Shown here piece after piece: positions 1 to 4,960 of a stretch of 7,198 nucleotides of DNA. Location of the stretch: assembly GCA_028865845.1 (NCBI GenBank), contig JAGWJK010000201.1:1-7198 (forward strand), in the 5' to 3' direction. Position numbers and translations under genes: made by a program. The stretch is from Rhizobiaceae bacterium (GTDB lineage Bacteria; Pseudomonadota; Alphaproteobacteria; Rhizobiales; Rhizobiaceae). The notes below the pieces were generated by a model. It made no database searches. It saw nothing but the letters and a program-made list of their open reading frames with translations, and was not told the DNA's origin. Every line of letters begins with the position of its first letter. Position 1 is the first letter of the stretch.

Positions 1-155
1 CCGGCATCGGCTTTTATATCACCAGTTCGCTGCAGAACGCCGACATGAACGCCGTGCTTGGCGGGACCATCGTCATCGGGACGGTCTTCATCGCCATCAA
101 CCTTCTGTCCGACCTGCTCTACCGGACTCTCGATCCCAGGACGCGACGCAAATGA
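1..155 (+). CDS. ABC transporter permease, Dpp/Opp family (DppB-like), C-terminal fragment
   Basis: This is the last 50 codons of an inner-membrane permease, read from position 3 and cut off by the left window edge. The visible stretch is one hydrophobic segment (about VLGGTIVIGTVFIAINLL) followed by a short basic tail with LYRTLDPRTRRK before TGA at 153-155. A last helix followed by D-L-x-Y-x-x-L-D-P-R is the usual ending of DppB/OppB/NikB-type permeases, which pair with a DppC-type permease to form the import channel. The stop codon overlaps the start of the next gene in an ATGA, which fits the B-C gene order of these operons. The family call rests on this tail plus the neighbours; substrate specificity cannot be read from it. 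Confidence 0.85.
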   Translation, partial: GIGFYITSSLQNADMNAVLGGTIVIGTVFIAINLLSDLLYRTLDPRTRRK

Positions 156-1078
156 CCGCTGAAACCACGCAACCGTCCTGGCGTGAGTGGCTGCTGTCGG
201 ATCGGCCGCAGTCGCGCCGGCAGGCAAGCCTGGGGCGCGCCTATGTCACCTGGCGGCAATTTTCCGCCAATCGCCTGGCCGTGCTCGGCCTGCTGATCAT
301 CCTCGCGCTTGTGGTGATTGCGGCGCTCGCCGACGTCATCGCGCCTTACCCGCCCGATATCGGCGATCTGACCAATGCCTATCTGCAGCCGCCCGGCACC
401 GGCAGCTATCTTCTCGGCACGGATAATCTCGGCCGGGACATCCTTTCGCGCCTGATCTACGGGTCGCGCTGGACGCTCTACATCGTCGTGCTGGTCGCAA
501 TCATCTCAGCGCCCATCGGCCTGTTCATCGGGATGATAGCCGGCTATGCGGGCGGCTGGACCGATACGGTCCTGATGCGCATCACCGATATCTTCCTGGC
601 CTTTCCGAAGCTGGTCCTGGCGCTCGCCTTCGCCGGCGCTCTCGGGCCGGGCATCGAGAACGCCATCATCGCCATCGCCATCACCTCCTGGCCGCCCTAT
701 GCCCGCATCGCTCGCGCCGAGACGATGACGGTCAGGCGCTCCGACTATATCGCCGCGGTGAGGCTGATGGGCGCATCGCCGCTTCGCATCATCTTCCGGC
801 ATATCATGCCGCTTTGCGTTTCCTCGGTGATCGTTCGCGTGACGCTCGACATGGCCGGCGTGATCCTGACGGCGGCCGGCCTCGGTTTCCTGGGGCTTGG
901 CGCGCAACCGCCGCTGCCGGAATGGGGCGCGATGATCGCGACCGGGTTCAAATACTATCTCGATCAGTGGTGGGTCGCGGCGATGCCCGGTCTTGCCATT
1001 CTCATCGTCAGCCTCGGATTCAATCTCCTCGGCGATGGACTGCGCGATGCGCTCGATCCGAAGGGGAACAGCCAATGA
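152..1078 (+). CDS. ABC transporter permease, Dpp/Opp family (DppC-like)
   Basis: This 308-residue protein is the second channel subunit of a peptide/nickel-type importer in the inner membrane. A cytoplasmic N-terminal stretch of about 40 residues contains the OppC_N-type element (WRQFSANRLAVLGLLI), followed by a first membrane helix at about 43-63. A periplasmic loop with the family motif LLGTDNLGRDILSRLIYGSR (88-107) leads into the BPD_transp_1 core with about five further hydrophobic segments. The cytoplasmic EAA loop that docks on the ATPases is at 199-220 (YIAAVRLMGASPLRIIFRHI and on). The end, GFNLLGDGLRDALDPK, is typical of DppC. Length matches the family. The start at 152 overlaps the preceding stop (ATGA) and has only a weak upstream AGGA, consistent with coupled translation. 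Family is certain; the ligand (peptide, opine, nickel or other) is not known. Confidence 0.95.
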   Translation: MTAETTQPSWREWLLSDRPQSRRQASLGRAYVTWRQFSANRLAVLGLLIILALVVIAALADVIAPYPPDIGDLTNAYLQPPGTGSYLLGTDNLGRDILSRLIYGSRWTLYIVVLVAIISAPIGLFIGMIAGYAGGWTDTVLMRITDIFLAFPKLVLALAFAGALGPGIENAIIAIAITSWPPYARIARAETMTVRRSDYIAAVRLMGASPLRIIFRHIMPLCVSSVIVRVTLDMAGVILTAAGLGFLGLGAQPPLPEWGAMIATGFKYYLDQWWVAAMPGLAILIVSLGFNLLGDGLRDALDPKGNSQ

Positions 1079-1908
1079 CGACGATGCTGACCGTGGACAA
1101 TCTCAGGGTCCGTTATCCGACTCGGACGGGCGTCATCGAAGCCGTACGCGGCGTATCCTTCACGCTCGGCCGCGAGCGCCTGGGTATCGTCGGCGAAAGC
1201 GGCTCCGGCAAATCGCAGACCGGCCGCGCCATCATGGGGCTGACGGCCGGCCACGGCATCGTCAGCGCCGACAAGCTCGATTTCAACGGCATCGATCTTT
1301 TGTCGATCTCGGCGAAGGAGCGGCGGGCCCTGCGTGGCAAGCGCATCGCCATGGTACTGCAGGATCCGAAATATTCGCTCGACCCAGTGATGTCGATCGG
1401 CAAGCAGATCACCGAGACCTTGCGCACGCATGAAAAGATCGGCCGCGGCGAAGCCCGCGATCGGGCGCTTGCCATGCTGGAAGCCGTGCAAATCCGCGAG
1501 CCGAAGCGCGTCTGGGACCTGCATCCGCACGAAGTTTCCGGCGGCATGGGCCAGCGCGTGATGATCGCGATGATGCTGATCGCCGGGCCGGAATTGCTGA
1601 TCGCCGACGAGCCCACCTCGGCACTCGACGTCACCGTGCAGCTCGATGTGCTGAAGATCATGGACAAGCTCGTCTCCGAACGCGGCATGGGACTGATCTT
1701 CGTGTCGCATGATCTGCGGCTGGTCTCGTCCTTCTGCGACCGGTTGCTCGTCATGTATGCCGGCAAGGTCGTGGAGGAGCTGCCGGCCTCGCAACTCAAC
1801 AATGCGCAGCATCCCTATACCCGTGGCCTGTTGAACTGCATGCCGCAGATCGGCGAGAGCCGGCATCCGCTGCCGGTTCTCGACCGTAAGCCGGAGTGGG
1901 CGGCATGA
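1075..1908 (+). CDS. ABC transporter ATP-binding protein, Dpp/Opp family (DppD-like)
   Basis: This 277-residue ATPase powers the importer from the cytoplasmic face. Complete motifs are visible: Walker A GESGSGKS at 40-47, Q-loop LQDP at 95-98, signature VSGGMGQR at 154-161 (M in place of the usual Q), Walker B LLIADEP at 174-180, D-loop SALD at 182-185 and H-loop SHD at 211-213. The start of the oligopeptide-type C-terminal extension, QHPYTRGLL, is at 245-253. About 25 residues follow it, so the extension is shorter than in many DppD proteins (about 320-330 residues) and closer to NikD-sized members. The start at 1075 gives the ATGA overlap with the permease stop and has AAGGGG at 1061-1066; the same frame is open further upstream inside the permease gene, but no start there is credible. 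Substrate cannot be assigned. Confidence 0.95.
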   Translation: MTTMLTVDNLRVRYPTRTGVIEAVRGVSFTLGRERLGIVGESGSGKSQTGRAIMGLTAGHGIVSADKLDFNGIDLLSISAKERRALRGKRIAMVLQDPKYSLDPVMSIGKQITETLRTHEKIGRGEARDRALAMLEAVQIREPKRVWDLHPHEVSGGMGQRVMIAMMLIAGPELLIADEPTSALDVTVQLDVLKIMDKLVSERGMGLIFVSHDLRLVSSFCDRLLVMYAGKVVEELPASQLNNAQHPYTRGLLNCMPQIGESRHPLPVLDRKPEWAA

Positions 1909-2657
1909 CGGTAACGGCATTTACGGTCGACGACCTCAGCGTCGTCTATGACGGCTACTACGCTCTCGATGCCGTCAGCATCGATGTTTCAAGGGGTGAG
2001 TCCTTCGGTCTGGTCGGCGAATCCGGTTCCGGCAAGTCGACCCTTCTGCGTGCGGTCGCAGGCCTTGCGCCGGTCAGCAGCGGCGCCATTCGCCTCGATG
2101 GTCGGGAGCTGAAAAGCTCGAAACGCGACAAGGCGTTCTATCGCCAGGTGCAGATGGTGTTCCAGGACCCCTATGGATCCCTGCATCCGCGTCAGACGAT
2201 CGATCGCCTGTTGCTGGAACCCCTGGTGATCCATGGCATCAGCGACAGCGAAAAGCGCATTGCCCGCGCGCTCGACGAAGTCGGCCTCGGTTCGGGTTTT
2301 CGTTTCCGCTACCCGCATCAATTGTCGGGGGGCCAGCGTCAGCGTGTTGCGATCGCGCGTGCGCTCATCGTCGAGCCCTCCATCCTGCTGCTCGACGAGC
2401 CGACTTCGGCGCTCGACGCCTCGGTCCAGGCGGAGGTGCTCAATCTTCTGGAGCAGGTTCGCAGGGACCGCCATCTGACCTTCGTCATGGTTAGCCACGA
2501 TCTCGGCGTTGTCACCCATATGTGCGAACGTCTCGTCGTGATGCGCAATGGCGCGATCGTCGAGCGCCTCAGCGCCAAGGACCTCGTGACTGGGGCGGTG
2601 AAGGAAGAGTATACGCGCAATCTCATGATTGCGAGCAAGGGCTTCGTTCGAGATTAA
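1905..2657 (+). CDS. ABC transporter ATP-binding protein, Dpp/Opp family (DppF-like)
   Basis: This 250-residue protein is the second ATPase, expected to form a heterodimer with the preceding one. Its motifs are complete: Walker A GESGSGKS at 38-45, Q-loop FQDPYGSLHPR at 86-96, signature LSGGQRQR at 140-147, Walker B LLLDEP at 161-166, D-loop SALD at 168-171 and H-loop SHD at 197-199. The Q-loop sequence is the one typical of DppF/OppF. The protein stops about a dozen residues after EYTRNLM, so nearly all of the oligopeptide-type C-terminal extension is missing, as in NikE-sized members. I chose ATG 1905 because it makes the ATGA overlap and has GGAG at 1893-1896; the in-frame GTG at 1896 would sit on that Shine-Dalgarno sequence. 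It is the last gene of the operon, with a 205-base gap following. Confidence 0.94.
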   Translation: MTVTAFTVDDLSVVYDGYYALDAVSIDVSRGESFGLVGESGSGKSTLLRAVAGLAPVSSGAIRLDGRELKSSKRDKAFYRQVQMVFQDPYGSLHPRQTIDRLLLEPLVIHGISDSEKRIARALDEVGLGSGFRFRYPHQLSGGQRQRVAIARALIVEPSILLLDEPTSALDASVQAEVLNLLEQVRRDRHLTFVMVSHDLGVVTHMCERLVVMRNGAIVERLSAKDLVTGAVKEEYTRNLMIASKGFVRD

Positions 2658-2688
2658 TTCGTTGAATTTCCTTTGCCTTCAAGACGTT

Positions 2689-2720
2689 ATTGGTTAAGCG
2701 ATGCTTAAAAGACGACCAAT
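2689..2720. repeat. Nested inverted repeat downstream of the transporter operon
   Basis: An inner perfect repeat TTAAGC (2694-2699) and GCTTAA (2703-2708) has a 3-base spacer. It is flanked by ATTGG (2689-2693) and CCAAT (2716-2720), with seven unpaired bases on the 3' side. It lies 32 bases after the last ATPase stop. As RNA it could be a weak 3' end structure, but no T run follows, so it is not a normal intrinsic terminator. As DNA it could be a protein-binding dyad. The arms are seen directly; the role is unknown. Confidence 0.4.
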
Positions 2721-2731
2721 CGTGTAGACTA

Positions 2732-2760
2732 TTGACTCGTGCCGCATTTCTGTCATGATC
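2732..2760 (+). promoter_or_regulatory. Weak candidate promoter for the 62-residue gene
   Basis: TTGACT at 2732-2737 matches the housekeeping -35 element of alphaproteobacteria. A -10 element at the expected 17-18 base distance (around 2755-2760, ATGATC/TGATCT) is poor. It is the only recognisable -35 in the gap and would give a leader of roughly 90-100 bases containing the hairpins at 2786-2840. This is a suggestion only. Confidence 0.2.
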
Positions 2761-2785
2761 TCATAACTGACGGTTAACTTTCGTG

Positions 2786-2840
2786 AACATGCTGTTGTCA
2801 GCGGCGGCATGTTTCAGTGTCTCAGACATCCATTCGGATG
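2786..2840 (+). other. Tandem hairpins in the leader of the 62-residue gene
   Basis: Perfect 7-base arms AACATGC (2786-2792) and GCATGTT (2807-2813) are followed by a small dyad TGTCT/AGACA (2818-2828). A 5-bp hairpin comes next: CATCC (2827-2831), loop ATTC, GGATG (2836-2840). The last one ends 10 bases before the ribosome binding site at 2851. The spacing suggests a structured 5' leader, or possibly a small RNA. Only the pairing arms are seen directly. Confidence 0.4.
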
Positions 2841-2862
2841 ATGGGCGAACGAGGAGACGGGC

Positions 2863-3051
2863 ATGTTTTTCATGGGTGGTATGACCATGGGTTATCTTCA
2901 TCCGCCGCTTCCGGCGAAAGAAGACGATGCGTTGACCGTCACGCTTCCTGAGGAAAAGAACCGTCGTCAGATCGGACCGGGCGAAACGCCTGCTCCCGAA
3001 ACAAGCGCCGTAGAGCGCACGCTGATCTGGGCCCGCCGTATTCTGTGCTGA
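2863..3051 (+). CDS. Small protein of unknown function, 62 residues
   Basis: I do not recognise this family. The frame starts with ATG after GAGGAGA (2851-2857), an excellent Shine-Dalgarno sequence at correct spacing, and this is the main reason to call it real. The N-terminus is rich in Met and Gly (MFFMGGMTMGYLHPPLP), the middle is acidic then mixed (KEDDAL, LPEEKNRRQ), a Pro/Glu-rich linker follows (GPGETPAPETS), and the end is basic and aromatic (RTLIWARRILC). There is no membrane helix or clear signal peptide. Codons mostly end in C or G like the neighbours, but less strictly. It appears to be a single-gene unit between the transporter operon and the next small gene. In-frame ATGs at 2872, 2881 and 2887 could also be starts, but they fit the ribosome binding site less well. 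Confidence 0.6.
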   Translation: MFFMGGMTMGYLHPPLPAKEDDALTVTLPEEKNRRQIGPGETPAPETSAVERTLIWARRILC

Positions 3052-3231
3052 TTTCGGGCGCCTTCCATTTCATGCTCTGACCTTTGGAGCCTAGCTTCAT
3101 GTCCAGTGGTTTATTTTTTCCTGTGATGCCCTCTGGACGAAATTTTATGTCTACCTACTTGATAGAGAATATATGAATGTCTGCACTGGGCTTGTCCCTT
3201 GCGACAGATAAAAAACGACCGGAGGCAACAC
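3052..3231. other. Intergenic, AT-rich, one inverted repeat
   Basis: This 180-base gap is more AT-rich than its surroundings. It contains GTCCAG (3101-3106) and CTGGAC (3133-3138) as perfect arms around a 26-base T-rich spacer, with TTTATTTTTTCC inside the loop rather than after the stem, so it is not a standard terminator. The tract around 3165-3175 (GAATATATG) could supply a -10 element for the next gene, but I find no matching -35. I see no gene on either strand. Confidence 0.4.
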
Positions 3232-3390
3232 ATGGCGAATTTGGGTATGTCGAATACGCATGTGAACCAGTTCGATGGTTCGAAGCGCGCCGCATCGACA
3301 CGGCACAAGATCCAGACCGCAATCAATGTCGCGCTGTTTTCAGCCGCATTCCTCTTCGTCGCCGCCATCGTCTGCGGCGTGCTGGCCTAA
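3232..3390 (+). CDS. Small single-pass membrane protein of unknown function, 52 residues
   Basis: The gene begins with ATG 3232 preceded by GGAGG (3221-3225) and a 6-base spacer, a near-ideal ribosome binding site. The first about 27 residues are polar and basic (NTHVNQFDGSKRAASTRHK). The last about 22 form one hydrophobic segment (INVALFSAAFLFVAAIVCG) that runs almost to the C-terminus. This predicts a C-tail-anchored single-pass inner-membrane protein with a cytoplasmic basic N-terminus. The frame remains open upstream to a TTG at 3199, but that start has no ribosome binding site. An overlapping longer frame starting at 3177 also lacks one. I do not recognise the family; the function is unknown. 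Confidence 0.65.
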   Translation: MANLGMSNTHVNQFDGSKRAASTRHKIQTAINVALFSAAFLFVAAIVCGVLA

Positions 3391-3410
3391 GGCCGGATAG
3401 AAGAGGGCAA

Positions 3411-3458
3411 GACCGGCCTCGCCCGGTCACCATCCTTGGGACAAAGCTTGTCAGTCCC
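3411..3458 (+). terminator. Possible 3' end hairpins after the small membrane gene
   Basis: Two GC-rich hairpins lie 20-70 bases after the stop at 3390. The first is GACCGG (3411-3416), loop of six, CCGGTC (3423-3428). The second is GGGACAA (3438-3444), AGC, then TTGTC (3448-3452) and TCCC (3455-3458), with a 2-base bulge. Neither is followed by a T run, so classical intrinsic termination is doubtful; a role in 3' end stability is equally possible. Confidence 0.3.
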
Positions 3459-3605
3459 GGGTTGGCTGCTTAAGGCAGAGACGACTTTTAGCTCGCAAAT
3501 CTCCCAATCACGCTGAGGCGGCGCGTGTTCGCGTGCTTTTGGCGATGTTGCTCGTGGCGGATTTTCGTACCGAACGCGCTAAGCGCTTTGCACATCAAAC
3601 ATGAT

Positions 3606-3643
3606 ATCTGCAGTCAACGAATGGAGTTTCTCCATTCGCAGAT
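3606..3643. other. Strong hairpin: 9-bp perfect stem with outer 5-bp arms
   Basis: CGAATGGAG (3618-3626), spacer TTT, CTCCATTCG (3630-3638) form a perfect 9-bp stem. Outside it ATCTG (3606-3610) can pair with CAGAT (3639-3643), leaving seven bases bulged on the 5' side. It is the longest uninterrupted short-loop stem in the window and lies in the middle of the gene-free stretch. No T run follows on the + strand. It may be a small-RNA hairpin, a 3' end structure or a protein-binding dyad. Confidence 0.45.
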
Positions 3644-3763
3644 CAACGGACCGGATATAGCGGCCGCTGCGGGCAATAATACTTGCCGTTTCCCTGAAGG
3701 GCTTTCCCTCGATCAGCTTATTTAGAGTATTGTTCTTCTGTCTTCACGTAACGGAAACTTCGC

Positions 3764-3789
3764 CGGGCAAAGAAAATTTCTTTCGCCCG
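3764..3789. promoter_or_regulatory. Long dyad upstream of the XRE-cupin gene, candidate operator
   Basis: CGGGC (3764-3768) and AAAGAAA (3769-3775) mirror TTTCTTT (3777-3783) and GCCCG (3785-3789), with single unmatched bases at 3776 and 3784. This gives 12 paired positions within 26 bases, centred about 77 bases before the regulator start. XRE-type regulators bind dyads as dimers and often control their own promoter, so an autoregulatory operator is the leading idea. A hairpin in RNA is also possible. Dyad seen; role inferred. Confidence 0.4.
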
Positions 3790-3852
3790 ATGGAATGCGT
3801 GCTGCGAAAACAGTAAGCTCCGCCAAAATATAAAGCAGAGTGGGACGGAAGC

Positions 3853-4539
3853 ATGACCGATAATGTCGAGGCTGGGCGTGGCAGCAGGCGCAACGGCGTG
3901 CATGGCGCCAGGGCTGTCCTGGGGCAGGATCCGCATTCCGCGCGCGAGGCGAAGGAAAACAATCTCGAAATGGCGATCGGCCATGAGGTCCGCGCCTTTC
4001 GCAAGAAGCTCGGCATCACCGGCGCCGATCTTGCGGCCGCCACCGGCATTTCACTCGGCATGCTTTCAAAGATCGAAAACGGCAACACCTCGCCGTCGCT
4101 GACGACGCTGCAGTCGCTCGCCCGAGCGCTGGGCGTGCCTGTCACCGCCTTTTTCCGACGGTTCGAGGAGAAGCGCAACGCCGTTTTCGTGCGCGCGGGA
4201 GAGGGGCTGCAAATGGAGCGGCGGGGCACGCGGGCCGGCCATCAATACAACCTCCTCGGTCATATCAACAACGGCTCCAGCGGCCTGCAGGTCGAGCCCT
4301 ACCTCATCACTTTAACTGCCGATTCCGACGTATTTCCCGCATTCCAGCATGACGGTTTGGAGCTGATCTACATGCTGGAAGGCGAGGTGCAGTATCGTCA
4401 TGCCGACAAGCTTTATCTGATGCGACCCGGCGACAGCCTGTTCTTCGATGCCGATGCGCCGCATGGTCCGGAGGTGCTGGTGAGCCTGCCGATCCGCTTT
4501 CTGTCGATCATCTCGTACCCTGAACGAAACGGTGCGTGA
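3853..4539 (+). CDS. Transcriptional regulator, XRE-type helix-turn-helix plus cupin domain
   Basis: This 228-residue protein has the two-domain layout of the PuuR/SutR-like XRE-cupin regulators. A polar, basic N-terminal extension (1-39) is followed by an HTH_3 domain at about 43-100; the helix-turn-helix is TGADLAAATGISLGMLSKIE (56-75) and the following NGNTSPSLTTLQSLARAL is typical of XRE proteins. A linker leads to a cupin_2 barrel at about 148-222. Cupin ligand positions H166, E170 (QHDGLELIYMLEGEV) and H204 (GDSLFFDADAPHGP) are present, so metal or small-molecule binding is possible. The first histidine of the usual HxH pair is replaced (QHD). The start at 3853 has GGGA at 3842-3845; Met40 (3970) with AAGGA 13 bases upstream would give a 189-residue form, the usual size for the family. 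The effector and target genes are unknown. It lies upstream of ndvB in the same direction but 421 bases away. Confidence 0.93.
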   Translation: MTDNVEAGRGSRRNGVHGARAVLGQDPHSAREAKENNLEMAIGHEVRAFRKKLGITGADLAAATGISLGMLSKIENGNTSPSLTTLQSLARALGVPVTAFFRRFEEKRNAVFVRAGEGLQMERRGTRAGHQYNLLGHINNGSSGLQVEPYLITLTADSDVFPAFQHDGLELIYMLEGEVQYRHADKLYLMRPGDSLFFDADAPHGPEVLVSLPIRFLSIISYPERNGA

Positions 4540-4665
4540 GAGGAATTTGCGAATCTTTTGAGGGAGTTCAGTTTAAGTTCATCTTCTGCGGGCTATGCAG
4601 GATCAAACTATCACGACCTCTGCCGATTTTTTGATCGCGAGGAAACGGCCTAAGGAGAATGCCTC

Positions 4666-4689
4666 ATGACCCCGATCGATTGCCTTTGA
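4666..4689 (+). CDS. Possible 7-residue leader peptide (MTPIDCL)
   Basis: ATG 4666 follows AAGGAG (4652-4657) with an 8-base spacer, one of the best ribosome binding sites in the window, yet the frame stops at TGA 4687-4689 after seven codons. The strong hairpin 4692-4728 begins three bases later. A tightly packed ribosome binding site, minimal frame and stem resembles leader-peptide arrangements. There is no run of one amino acid that would name a sensed substrate. Alternatively translation starts at ATG 4659 (frame to 4775, 38 residues), but that start is only one base from the Shine-Dalgarno sequence. Confidence 0.3.
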   Translation: MTPIDCL

Positions 4690-4691
4690 TG

Positions 4692-4728
4692 CTTGCGATG
4701 GGCCGGAACCAATCGGCCGTATCGCAAG
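4692..4728 (+). terminator. Two-part hairpin, candidate terminator or attenuator
   Basis: CTTGCGAT (4692-4699) pairs perfectly with ATCGCAAG (4721-4728). Inside, GGCCG (4701-4705) pairs with CGGCC (4714-4718) around an 8-base loop, with one and two unpaired bases between the stems, giving 13 base pairs. It is followed by TTTC, a short U stretch that gives weak support for intrinsic termination. It could end the regulator transcript, attenuate read-through into ndvB, or be a processing site. Confidence 0.45.
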
Positions 4729-4843
4729 TTTCACGGCAGCCTGCTTCAGATGGTGGCGCAAAATTGCCACGATGATGAAGAAGAGGCCGTGATGATCTTC
4801 GCCTGAATGTGTTTGTTTAAAGCCGCCACGACGATTTCACCCC

Positions 4844-4947
4844 CTTCGCACGCCGGGAAGCGAAGCAAAAGGGTCCAAATGTGTGAAGCGTTGTGTCGAG
4901 CAGGACAAAAAAGACGAGGCGACCGCGCCTTTCACTCTGTTGGACCC
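4844..4947 (+). promoter_or_regulatory. Inverted repeats in the ndvB 5' leader
   Basis: Three sets of perfect arms lie just ahead of ndvB. CTTCGC (4844-4849) with GCGAAG (4860-4865) encloses ten bases. GGGTCCAA (4871-4878) matches TTGGACCC (4940-4947) across 61 bases. Inside that span, AGGCG (4917-4921) and CGCCT (4926-4930) form a tetraloop hairpin. Folded together they would place the ATG at 4961 a short distance after a closed stem, in a leader with no visible Shine-Dalgarno sequence. Pairing is seen; regulation is inferred. Confidence 0.35.
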
Positions 4948-4960
4948 AGAACCCGAATCC

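Larger units (their letters stand above)
3391..3852. other. 462-base stretch without a convincing gene; several inverted repeats
   Basis: Frames here are short, lack ribosome binding sites or have non-coding composition (for example the Cys-rich GTG frame 3525-3725). The stretch does hold structure: hairpins at 3411-3428 and 3438-3458 just after the small membrane gene, an 11-base dyad GCGCT-A-AGCGC at 3576-3586, a strong hairpin at 3606-3643, and a long dyad at 3764-3789. A TATAAA at 3829-3834 lies near the regulator start but has no good -35. No tRNA or known RNA family was recognised. Confidence 0.5.
4540..4960. other. 421-base structured region between regulator and ndvB
   Basis: There is no gene of normal length here, but the region is full of pairing arms. 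CCTC/CGAT and ATCG/GAGG enclose TTTTTG at 4617-4642. A strong Shine-Dalgarno sequence with a tiny frame occupies 4652-4689, a two-part hairpin 4692-4728, and a hairpin GTGGC/GCCAC 4753-4770. Two further sets lie at 4844-4865 and 4871-4947. It must contain the ndvB promoter unless ndvB is co-transcribed with the regulator, but I could not identify a convincing -35/-10 pair. Confidence 0.5.

Noticed and set aside
964..1920. Long minus-strand open frame of 318 codons opposite the first ATPase and the end of the permease
   Set aside because: It mirrors well-supported genes with full ATPase motifs on the + strand. Its His/Arg/Asp-rich composition is typical of antisense frames in GC-rich DNA.
3177..3473. 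98-codon frame overlapping the 52-residue membrane protein gene
   Set aside because: It has no ribosome binding site and an Arg-rich frame-shifted composition, while the overlapping frame at 3232 has GGAGG at ideal spacing and a clean membrane helix.
3525..3725. 66-codon GTG-start frame in the 462-base gap
   Set aside because: There is no ribosome binding site, the composition is Cys- and Trp-rich, codon use is poor, and the strong hairpin at 3606-3643 lies inside it.
3744..4229. 161-codon minus-strand frame opposite the start of the XRE-cupin gene
   Set aside because: It lies opposite the helix-turn-helix coding region and is Ser/Arg-rich without any recognisable motif.
4705..4730. GGAAC followed by GTTT, resembling the EcfG general stress promoter
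   Set aside because: The spacing is 18 bases instead of 16-17 and the -10 lacks the usual CGTT. The bases are also explained by the hairpin arms.
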